Below are positions 1-6,396 of a DNA stretch of 10,916 nt, piece by piece. Position numbers and translations under genes: made by a program. Within the stretch, counting starts at the first letter, position 1, and each line of letters opens with the position of its first letter. Under the pieces are notes generated by a model. The model worked only from the letters and a program-made list of their open reading frames with translations, searched no databases and was not told where the DNA came from. The stretch comes from Chitinophagales bacterium (lineage in GTDB: Bacteria > Bacteroidota > Bacteroidia > Chitinophagales > CAIODY01), in assembly GCA_023251415.1 (NCBI GenBank), contig JAHEYX010000070.1:1-10916 (forward strand). Reading direction: 5' to 3'.

Positions 1-993
1 TTTTTTCAAGTCGCTTATTAAGCCGTCAACCTTGGTTCTTATGCTTTGGAGTTGTTCATCATTGCGAGAAATCGGAACTATAACTACTTGAATAGGGGCG
101 AGATTTGGAGGTAAAACCAAGCCTTCATCATCACTATGGGTCATAATCAAAGCCCCAATCAAACGTGTAGAAACGCCCCACGAGGTTGCCCAAACCGATT
201 CTTTCTTATTTTCTTTTGTTAAATAGGTAACATCAAAGGCTTTTGCGAAATTTTGCCCTAAAAAATGCGAAGTACCTGCTTGCAAAGCTTTACCGTCTTG
301 CATCATGGCTTCTATACAATAGGTGTCTTCAGCACCGGCAAAACGTTCATTAGCTGTTTTAACCCCTTTAATAACAGGCATTGCCATGAAATTTTCGGCA
401 AATGTTGCATACACATTTAGCATTTTTACGGTTTCTTCTACTGCTTCATCTTTAGTAGCATGAGCCGTATGTCCTTCTTGCCATAAAAATTCAGCAGTTC
501 GTAAAAACAAGCGTGTACGCATCTCCCAACGCACTACGTTAGCCCATTGATTCACCAAAATTGGTAAGTCGCGATACGATTGAATCCATCCTTTATAGGT
601 ATTCCAAATGATTGCTTCGGAGGTTGGTCGTACAATTAATTCTTCTTCCAACTTTGCCTCCGGATCAACGATGAGTTTTCCTTTATTATTAGGGTCGGTT
701 TTCAAGCGGTAATGCGTTACAACAGCGCATTCTTTGGCAAAACCTTCTGCATTTTTTTCTTCGGCTTCAAATAAGCTTTTTGGAACAAATAATGGAAAAT
801 AAGCATTCACATGCCCGGTGTCTTTGAACATTTTATCTAATGCATCACGCATTTTTTCCCAAATCGCATAACCGTAAGGTTTGATGACCATACAGCCTTT
901 TACTGCCGAATAATCAGCCAATCCAGCTTTTAATACGATATCTATATACCATTGGGAGTAGTCTTTTTCACGGGGAGTAATCTCTTTGCTCAT
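1..993 (-). CDS. proS: Prolyl-tRNA synthetase, archaeal/eukaryotic type (3' end cut by window edge)
   Basis: This gene charges tRNA-Pro with proline, using ATP, in the cytoplasm. Reading from the ATG at 993 leftwards, 331 codons stay open to the window edge, so the C-terminus is missing; the family is usually about 480-500 residues. Class II synthetase landmarks are visible. RPTSE lies at residues 122-126. Motif 2 with its loop runs from R155 through RTRLFLRTAEFLWQEGHTAH (159-178). TSHFLGQNF is at 241-249, and motif 3 is SWGVSTRLIGALIMTHSDD around 271-289. The anticodon-binding domain begins near residue 301 (IQVVIVPI). There is no sign of the large editing insertion found between motifs 2 and 3 in the E. 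coli-type enzyme, which supports the archaeal/eukaryotic type common in Bacteroidota. No Shine-Dalgarno sequence precedes the start. It diverges from the lipoprotein gene across 195 bases, in which I found no T-box or clear promoter. Confidence 0.97.
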   Translation of the reverse strand, partial: MSKEITPREKDYSQWYIDIVLKAGLADYSAVKGCMVIKPYGYAIWEKMRDALDKMFKDTGHVNAYFPLFVPKSLFEAEEKNAEGFAKECAVVTHYRLKTDPNNKGKLIVDPEAKLEEELIVRPTSEAIIWNTYKGWIQSYRDLPILVNQWANVVRWEMRTRLFLRTAEFLWQEGHTAHATKDEAVEETVKMLNVYATFAENFMAMPVIKGVKTANERFAGAEDTYCIEAMMQDGKALQAGTSHFLGQNFAKAFDVTYLTKENKKESVWATSWGVSTRLIGALIMTHSDDEGLVLPPNLAPIQVVIVPISRNDEQLQSIRTKVDGLISDLKK

Positions 994-1188
994 GTTTTTA
1001 TAATATGTTAAAGTTGGTTAGGGCACTGTTTTATTCACTAATTTTATAGCTGTAATTCATCAAATCAGGGCAAAAAAAATATTTGGTACAATCCTTGCGT
1101 TGATGCTTTCACAACTAAACGTCAAAAATAGTATTTTATCGGTTTAGTTAAACTTGTTCTACTAATTACTATCTAAATAAATAAAAAA

Positions 1189-2883
1189 ATGAAAGCTGTA
1201 ATTTATCTCTCCGCACTTGCCTTGTTAGGTTTGCAGGCTTGTACAGGTGGTTATCAATCCGTTGGTACCAATTATGATGATGTGTATTACTCTTCCACCG
1301 ATCGCCAACGTGAGCGTGAACAAGAGCAAGCAAGAATAGCCGAGCAACAAAAGCGTGATGAAGAAGCACAACGATATCAGTCCAATCAACAAGCACAACA
1401 GCAATCGGCTGATGCAGACAATTACCAACAAAACAACACCAATTCCAACAATTCTAATTATTCGGAAGATAATGGTGCCGATAATTCAAATCAAAATTAC
1501 ACCAATAATTCCGGCTCCAATTCGGATTACTATACCAATGACGATTACAATTACGACGATGATAACGACTATTATTATGCAAGTCGTTTGCGTCGGTTTC
1601 ACCATAATTACTACGGCTTCGGTTATTATGATGATGTTTATGTAAACCGTTATTGGTATGATTACAACCCAATGTCATGGGGAACCAGCATCTATTATGA
1701 TCCTTTCTGCGGTTTTAATTTGTATATGGGACCAACTTACTCTTATTATAATCCTTATTGTTACTATTCCTACAGCTACTACAATCCTTGGTTTTATCAC
1801 CCTTACTATGCCAATAGTTATTACAGCCCTTGGTACAGTCCATATTATGGCTATTATAATCCGTATTATTCCGGTTATAACAATGGCTATTACAACGGTT
1901 ATAACAATGGCTATTATGATGGCTTAGGAACAGCCGGTTACAACAATACCAACAACTCTCATTATTTCTACGGGCATCATGGTAACTCTGTTAGTACTTC
2001 AGGATATACCGGAGGAACACATTTTGCGAACCATACCACGCATAATACAGTTGTAACAGGTTCAGCAGCAAATACAATTAATTCACGAGCAAACACAAGT
2101 CGACCTGTGGATCACATCAATCAGCATACTACTGTTCCTTCAAGTGCTGCACAACAAAATGCAGCTAATCCAAACGTACCAAACACAAGAAATCCAACCC
2201 ATATTTATCATGAAAATGCGGCTGCACAACAATCTTCTCCGGCTCCAACGAACCAACAAGCGCCGGTAAACAATACGCCGCAAATGACACCACAGAACAA
2301 TCATGTTCAACCTGCAATACAACCTAGTCGTGCACAACAAAACAATCAAAGTGCACCGCCAGCTCAACAAGCAGCGCCTCAATCCATGCCGCAACAAGCT
2401 GCTCCACAACAAGCTCCACCGGCTAATAATCCTACTCCAACGCACCATCGTCCAAGACAACAATTTGTAGAAGATGGTGGCAGTAATTCAAATGGCGGGT
2501 ATTCAAATTCCGGAGATCCAAATGCAACTCCACGACCTAGAAGACATCAAAACAATTCGAATAGTAGTGACCAAACCTATACTTCACCAACTCCTGCACA
2601 GGCGCCAGCTGAACCACAAGCTAGTCGTCCAAGCAGAAGCAATAACAACAATCAATCATCAGCAATAAGACCCTCTTATTCACCGCCACCGGCAGCACCA
2701 GCTGAACCACAAGCCAGTCGTCCGAGCAGAAGCAATAACAACAATCAATCATCAGCATCAAGACCTTCTTATTCACCGCCACCGGCAGCGCCTACAAGAA
2801 CCTATAGTCCTCCACCGGCAGCACCTCGCAGCTCCGGAAATTCATCGGGTGGAAACGGCGGTCGTAGTGGTGGAAGAAGATAA
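1189..2883 (+). CDS. Tyr/Asn/Gln/Pro-rich lipoprotein with C-terminal tandem repeats, function unknown
   Basis: I do not recognise a named family. The N-terminus is a type II signal peptide: a hydrophobic stretch at residues 3-15, then the lipobox LQAC with the lipidated cysteine at 18. Next come a short charged Arg/Glu/Gln segment (38-62, possibly helical), an Asn/Ser/Asp-rich stretch (70-128), and a strikingly Tyr-rich block (about 129-262). That block contains RLRRFHHNYYGFGYY and the micro-repeat NNGYYNGYNNGYY (231-243). A Gln/Ala/Pro-rich region (320-425) follows, then two 31-residue tandem repeats (472-533) and a Gly/Arg tail ending GGRSGGRR. No enzyme motif is visible. There are only two cysteines beyond the lipobox (174 and 191). 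Its start lacks a Shine-Dalgarno sequence, as is usual here. The barrel gene follows after 38 bases, so co-transcription and an envelope location are likely. A structural or surface-exposed role is inference. Confidence 0.85.
   Translation: MKAVIYLSALALLGLQACTGGYQSVGTNYDDVYYSSTDRQREREQEQARIAEQQKRDEEAQRYQSNQQAQQQSADADNYQQNNTNSNNSNYSEDNGADNSNQNYTNNSGSNSDYYTNDDYNYDDDNDYYYASRLRRFHHNYYGFGYYDDVYVNRYWYDYNPMSWGTSIYYDPFCGFNLYMGPTYSYYNPYCYYSYSYYNPWFYHPYYANSYYSPWYSPYYGYYNPYYSGYNNGYYNGYNNGYYDGLGTAGYNNTNNSHYFYGHHGNSVSTSGYTGGTHFANHTTHNTVVTGSAANTINSRANTSRPVDHINQHTTVPSSAAQQNAANPNVPNTRNPTHIYHENAAAQQSSPAPTNQQAPVNNTPQMTPQNNHVQPAIQPSRAQQNNQSAPPAQQAAPQSMPQQAAPQQAPPANNPTPTHHRPRQQFVEDGGSNSNGGYSNSGDPNATPRPRRHQNNSNSSDQTYTSPTPAQAPAEPQASRPSRSNNNNQSSAIRPSYSPPPAAPAEPQASRPSRSNNNNQSSASRPSYSPPPAAPTRTYSPPPAAPRSSGNSSGGNGGRSGGRR
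2602..2787 (+). repeat. Two tandem 93-base (31-codon) in-frame repeats
   Basis: Unit 1 is 2602-2694 and unit 2 is 2695-2787. Each encodes APAEPQASRPSRSNNNNQSS followed by A(I/S)RPSYSPPPA. I count six base differences between them: four are synonymous and two fall in one codon (Ile in unit 1, Ser in unit 2). A shortened third copy of the SPPPAAP end follows (about 2788-2829). Confidence 0.93.
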
Positions 2884-2921
2884 TTAAAGTAAGTTTTCAA
2901 TTGTAACAAAAATCAATCGAT

Positions 2922-4421
2922 ATGAAATTAAAAAGTTTAGTTGTAGCAATCAGTTTATTCAGCGCACTTGCGGCTCAAGCGCAAAACGATGATGATGTGG
3001 TTAGATACAGTTTATTGACAGCCGGAGGTACTGCTCGCAGCTCAGGATTAGCCGGTGCTACCGGTGCATTAGGAGGCGACTTTAGTGCGTTAAGTAATAA
3101 TCCGGCAGGACTTGGTTTGTATCATGGAAGCGAGTTTGTTTTTACTCCTACCATTTATAATATCCGAACTACCGCAGGTTATTTGGGTGAAGGATTAAGT
3201 AGCCAAACCACTCGTTTTAGTTTTAATAATTTAGGTTTAGTAACCAATAATAAATATCGTTTTAAAGGCAAGGAAGTTGAAAAGGGTTGGCGTTCGGTTA
3301 GTTGGGCTTTCGGATTTAACAAAATTGCATCTTTTGCCAACTCAATCAGTTACGGCAATTACAATCGTTCAAGTTCTATTGGTGATAAATACATGCAAGA
3401 TATCAGTGGTAAAAGCATACTACCGGGTAATGCGTATAATTATGACCCCTTTGGAAGCGGCTTAGCTTATAATGCGTGGTTGCTGGACGCCAATTATCCC
3501 GATTCCACAAATTATACTGCAGTTAATGCCGGAGGTCAAGTTAATCAACAAGTTGACATTAATGAACGCGGAGCCATTAACGAAATGAATTTGGGTGTAG
3601 GCGCAAATTACAGCGAAAAAATTTTTGTAGGAGCATCGCTTGGAATCCCGTTTGTACGCTATTCCCGTTCTATGGATTATGTTGAAACAGATGATTCATT
3701 AAAACACGCCGACTTTAAGAGTTTTGTTTCTTCGTCTGATTTAACAACTACCGGTTCGGGGATTAATTTGAAATTGGGTTTAATCTATAAGTTCAACGAC
3801 TTTGTTCGAGTAGGAGCAGCGATTCATACCCCTACTTATTATGGTTTTTCAGATAAATACACTGTTAAAATGACTACGGTGCGTGATACAAGCGGAGAAC
3901 ATGCTGATGAAACAACCAGCAGTATTAAATACAATATCTATACGCCTTGGCGTTTTGTAGGAAGTGCAGCGTTTATGATTAAACAATACGGCTTTATTAC
4001 TGTCGACTATGAATTTGTAGATCACAGTTCATCCGATTTAACTTTTGTTAATGGAAGTGCTTCAGATAATGCAGCGGCTCATGATATCAATCGAATTTTA
4101 AGTAAGTACTATACTTCAGCTTCTAATATTCGAATTGGTGCTGAAGCAAAAATTGATATTTTCCACATTAGAGCAGGTTATGCTGTTTATGGAAGTCCTT
4201 ATAAAACACCGACCGTAGCAGGTTATGATCAAAAAATGCAAGTGATTTCATTTGGTGCAGGACTTCGTGAAAAGGATTATTTCTTTGATGTAACATTCAG
4301 TCATTCAGCAGCATCCGTTTTAAACATACCATACGCCTTCGAAAATACAATACCAACGCCTGCAGCAACTTTAAAAGTGAATAAGAACATGTTAAGTGCA
4401 AGTATAGGATTTAAGTTTTAA
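2922..4421 (+). CDS. OmpP1/FadL-like outer-membrane beta-barrel protein
   Basis: This is a predicted outer-membrane barrel. FadL/TodX relatives carry hydrophobic compounds across the outer membrane; the substrate here cannot be read from sequence. A Sec signal peptide covers residues 1-20 with cleavage likely after AQA (18-20). The mature start holds the family's Gly/Ala-rich opening, SGLAGATGALGGDFSALSNN followed by PAGLG (41-65), including the NPAG typical of FadL-like N-termini. The rest alternates hydrophobic and polar residues as barrel strands do, and the chain ends SIGFKF with the terminal aromatic residue expected of outer-membrane proteins. At 499 residues it fits the family (about 400-550). 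It begins 38 bases after the lipoprotein gene with no terminator between, and a strong terminator follows its stop, so the two probably form an operon. Relatives are sometimes labelled hemin receptor, but nothing here supports heme binding. A PorV-like role is a less likely alternative. Confidence 0.85.
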   Translation: MKLKSLVVAISLFSALAAQAQNDDDVVRYSLLTAGGTARSSGLAGATGALGGDFSALSNNPAGLGLYHGSEFVFTPTIYNIRTTAGYLGEGLSSQTTRFSFNNLGLVTNNKYRFKGKEVEKGWRSVSWAFGFNKIASFANSISYGNYNRSSSIGDKYMQDISGKSILPGNAYNYDPFGSGLAYNAWLLDANYPDSTNYTAVNAGGQVNQQVDINERGAINEMNLGVGANYSEKIFVGASLGIPFVRYSRSMDYVETDDSLKHADFKSFVSSSDLTTTGSGINLKLGLIYKFNDFVRVGAAIHTPTYYGFSDKYTVKMTTVRDTSGEHADETTSSIKYNIYTPWRFVGSAAFMIKQYGFITVDYEFVDHSSSDLTFVNGSASDNAAAHDINRILSKYYTSASNIRIGAEAKIDIFHIRAGYAVYGSPYKTPTVAGYDQKMQVISFGAGLREKDYFFDVTFSHSAASVLNIPYAFENTIPTPAATLKVNKNMLSASIGFKF

Positions 4422-4438
4422 GGTAAATAAAGTCTACT

Positions 4439-4471
4439 AAAAAAGGCAACTCAAACGAGTTGCCTTTTTTT
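4439..4471 (+). terminator. Intrinsic terminator after the lipoprotein/barrel unit
   Basis: A perfect 8-pair stem, GGCAACTC (4445-4452) with GAGTTGCC (4457-4464), closes an AAAC loop. Six A bases before it and seven T bases after it extend the pairing and supply the U tract. The flanking A and T runs mean it could also work from the other strand, but no minus-strand gene ends here. Confidence 0.93.
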
Positions 4472-4472
4472 A

Positions 4473-4504
4473 TTTAATAAATCCATTCGTATATCGGATA
4501 TTTG
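4473..4504 (+). promoter_or_regulatory. Possible weak promoter for surE
   Basis: TTTA (4473-4476), a 20-base spacer and GATATTTG (4497-4504) resemble the Bacteroidota pattern TTTG / TAnnTTTG, with one mismatch in the first box and one in the second. It lies between the upstream terminator and the ATG at 4519, where a promoter is needed. It would give a very short leader. Confidence 0.35.
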
Positions 4505-4518
4505 CAAAAAACAGGAAC

Positions 4519-5286
4519 ATGTCAAACGAAAAATTAATATTAGTGGTAAATGATGACGGCGTTTCTGCGCCGGGAATACGTGCTTTAGTAGAGGCCATGC
4601 TGCCATTAGGAAGGGTAGTTGTTGTTGCACCAGATAAACCTCAATCCGGAATGGGACATGCTATTACTATCGGCAGTCCATTGCGCTTAGAGAAATCGGA
4701 TTTGTTTTCAAATGCAGAAGCGTATCAATGTTCCGGTACACCGGTGGATTGTGTTAAACTTGCAGTGGACAAGGTGTTACATCGTAAACCGGATTTATGT
4801 GTAAGCGGTATTAATCACGGCAGCAACTCTTCAATTAATGTAATTTATTCCGGTACGATGAGTGCGGCAATGGAAGCCGCTATTGAAGGAATACCGGCCA
4901 TCGGATTTTCATTATTAGACTACGCCTTTGAAGCAGATTTTTCTGCAGCCAAACATTTTGCAGCAGAAATTGCTGGAACCGTTCTTGCAAAAGGATTGCC
5001 TGAAAAAACATTGCTGAATGTGAATTTTCCAAAACTTGACTTTGAAACAATAAAGGGAGTGCGTGTTTGTAGACAAGCTCAAGCAAAATGGGTGGAGGAA
5101 TTCAATGAACGTATTGATCCTCGAGGAAAAAAATACTATTGGTTAACCGGAAAATTTGAAAACCAAGACGCAGGTATTGATACGGATGAATGGGCTTTAG
5201 CAAATGGCTACATCTCTGTAGTTCCGGTTCAGTTTGATTTAACAGCCCATCATGCCATGACGCATGTCGTGAATATGTTTGAATAG
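4519..5286 (+). CDS. surE: 5'/3'-nucleotidase SurE
   Basis: SurE is a metal-dependent cytoplasmic phosphatase that removes phosphate from nucleoside 5'- and 3'-monophosphates; some members also attack short polyphosphate. The 255-residue length matches the family. The N-terminal acidic metal-binding motif is NDDG at 11-14 (Asp12, Asp13). Ser43 lies in PQSGMG, and Asn99 in SGINHGSN corresponds to the fourth known metal ligand. CSGTPVDCV (71-79) and the conserved YSGTMSAAMEAA (110-121) complete the signature. The chosen ATG places NDDG close to the N-terminus, as in known SurE proteins. It has AGGA seven bases upstream, the only Shine-Dalgarno-like sequence I noticed in the window. The gene stands alone: a terminator precedes it and a tRNA with its own promoter follows. 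The stationary-phase survival role named for E. coli SurE should not be assumed here. Confidence 0.97.
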   Translation: MSNEKLILVVNDDGVSAPGIRALVEAMLPLGRVVVVAPDKPQSGMGHAITIGSPLRLEKSDLFSNAEAYQCSGTPVDCVKLAVDKVLHRKPDLCVSGINHGSNSSINVIYSGTMSAAMEAAIEGIPAIGFSLLDYAFEADFSAAKHFAAEIAGTVLAKGLPEKTLLNVNFPKLDFETIKGVRVCRQAQAKWVEEFNERIDPRGKKYYWLTGKFENQDAGIDTDEWALANGYISVVPVQFDLTAHHAMTHVVNMFE

Positions 5287-5349
5287 CTTGAATAAGAATA
5301 GAAATTTCTTCATTGGCAATGAAAAAAATTAAAGATTAATTCATTTTCA

Positions 5350-5380
5350 TTTGCAGATACCAATTATAAGCGTACCTTTG
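5350..5380 (+). promoter_or_regulatory. Bacteroidota-type promoter of the tRNA-fMet gene
   Basis: TTTG (5350-5353), a 19-base spacer and TACCTTTG (5373-5380) match the known Bacteroidota primary sigma-factor consensus (TTTG at -33, TAnnTTTG at -7) exactly. The second box ends 11 bases before the first base of the tRNA, so a short 5' leader would be trimmed off. Confidence 0.88.
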
Positions 5381-5391
5381 CAGCCACAAAT

Positions 5392-5464
<73 letters not shown>

Positions 5465-5475
5465 CAAAAAAGATC

Positions 5476-5505
5476 AAAGCACGAATGAAAGTTTGTGCTT
5501 TTTTT
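5476..5505 (+). terminator. Intrinsic terminator of tRNA-fMet
   Basis: AAAGCACGAA (5476-5485) pairs with TTTGTGCTTT (5492-5501) as a 10-pair stem with one G-T wobble and a six-base loop. T bases run to 5505. It separates the intact tRNA from the degenerate copy downstream. Confidence 0.85.
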
Positions 5506-5513
5506 ATGAGGCA

Positions 5514-5583
5514 AGCTCGTCGTGCTCATACCCTTGCGTAAACGGAAGGGCAAAGGTTCGAGTCCTGTCTCTGCAACAAAAAA
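5514..5583 (+). pseudogene. Degenerate 5'-truncated copy of tRNA-fMet
   Basis: Bases 5514-5530 match 5412-5428 of the intact tRNA (D-stem 3' strand to anticodon loop) with one mismatch. Bases 5545-5583 match 5433-5471 (anticodon stem to past the 3' end, including the CAACA and A run) with three mismatches in 39. The spacing between the two matched blocks is 10 bases longer in the copy. The extra bases turn the anticodon arm into a different hairpin: CCCTT (5531-5535) pairs with AAGGG (5546-5550), with CG/CG inside. The 5' acceptor strand and the first half of the D arm are not recognisable, so it cannot fold as a tRNA. No promoter precedes it. It may be an old tandem duplicate or the remnant of an integration site. 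Confidence 0.8.
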
Positions 5584-5606
5584 ATTCAATTTGTTTTTCA
5601 AAAAGA

Positions 5607-5640
5607 AAATAATGCAGAGCTCATATGCGCTGCTATTTTG
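5607..5640. terminator. Imperfect hairpin, possible terminator for the glycosylase gene
   Basis: GCAGAGC (5615-5621) and GCGCTGC (5628-5634) pair with one mismatch around TCATAT. AAAATA (5607-5612) and TATTTT (5635-5640) extend the stem after a two-base bulge. Read on the minus strand it is followed by a T-rich tract, and it lies about 70 bases past the glycosylase stop. From 5641 to 5711 I see nothing further that I can support. Confidence 0.4.
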
Positions 5641-5711
5641 CAATTGTTTTTTTGTAAAATGAAACGACCTAATCAAACGTTTGAATTTTAAGTTTATTCC
5701 ATTCTTAAAGC

Positions 5712-6326
5712 TTACTTGAATTTCGCCTTTACACTTACATAATTCGAATCCTTTAAATAATAGCGATAGGGCAGAAGCGCATCCGATTCGGCATAATCAA
5801 CACCAATTCTTGGACAGCAAACAATTTCCTTATTGGTAAATTCACGTTCAGGTTCTGCAATCCAGATGCTGTTTTTCTTACTAATAGTTAAATTGTTGTG
5901 CTGTAAGTTTAGTCCTAATGCTTGTGAAACAGAGCCGGGGCCTGAACTAAGCCGACTATCGAGCCGGGTTTTATTTCTACGGCGCAACATATACTCAATG
6001 CCAATTGTTGGTTCAAATGCGCGTATCAAAACTGCGTCCGGTATACCTTTTCGATTAGTAACGAAATTTAATAAGTGATGGATTCCATAACACAAGTAAA
6101 TATAACTAACGCCGCCTGCTTCATACATCACTTGGTTTCGGGCTGTTTTTCGCCCACCAAACGCATGACAAGCTTTATCATAAATACCATTGTAAGCTTC
6201 CGTTTCGGTTATTATTCCTCCGGTTAATTGATGGTCAAAATTTGTATAAATTTGTTTACCGATTAAGTCTTTTGCAATTTCCCAAACCGGCGCTTTTTGA
6301 AAATAGGAGCTTCTTAGTTCAGTCAT
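5712..6326 (-). CDS. DNA-3-methyladenine glycosylase, AAG/MPG family
   Basis: This is a base-excision repair enzyme that flips out alkylated or deaminated purines (3-methyladenine, hypoxanthine) and cuts the glycosidic bond. It acts alone on DNA without a metal. The core signature ITETEAYNGIYDKACHAFGG begins at residue 39. By alignment with human AAG I place the catalytic Glu at 43 (Glu125), Tyr45 (Tyr127), His54 (His136), the intercalating Tyr77 (Tyr159), Asn87 (Asn169) and Arg102 in LIRAFEP (Arg182). The spacing from His54 to Tyr77 and Asn87 equals that of the human enzyme. At 204 residues it is a full bacterial member. In SGPGSVSQALGL the Lys often found after GPG is Ser, a likely lineage difference. 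The gene stands alone, diverging from the permease gene over 70 bases; I found no convincing promoter there for either strand. Confidence 0.96.
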   Translation of the reverse strand: MTELRSSYFQKAPVWEIAKDLIGKQIYTNFDHQLTGGIITETEAYNGIYDKACHAFGGRKTARNQVMYEAGGVSYIYLCYGIHHLLNFVTNRKGIPDAVLIRAFEPTIGIEYMLRRRNKTRLDSRLSSGPGSVSQALGLNLQHNNLTISKKNSIWIAEPEREFTNKEIVCCPRIGVDYAESDALLPYRYYLKDSNYVSVKAKFK

Positions 6327-6396
6327 AAAAAAAATTAATTCAACTAAAATACAGCAAATACAAAAGACATTGTATTTTTATTGAAGTCAATTCACT

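Noticed and set aside
994..1188. Riboswitch or T-box in front of proS
   Set aside because: No conserved T-box elements or other known leader were visible on the minus strand, and such leaders are not typical of Bacteroidota aminoacyl-tRNA synthetase genes.
1169..2463. Several antisense and alternate-frame open frames over the lipoprotein gene
   Set aside because: Low-complexity repeated codons keep other frames open. Their translations are runs of His/Asn/Ile or Leu/Arg with no recognisable domain.
5309..5323. TTCATT-GGC-AATGAA hairpin after surE as a terminator
   Set aside because: The stem is short and is followed by A bases rather than T bases on the plus strand, so it does not fit an intrinsic terminator.
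5673..5684. Perfect 12-base palindrome TCAAACGTTTGA near the glycosylase stop
   Set aside because: A few 12-base palindromes are expected by chance in a window this long, and its position downstream of a gene gives no regulatory reason.
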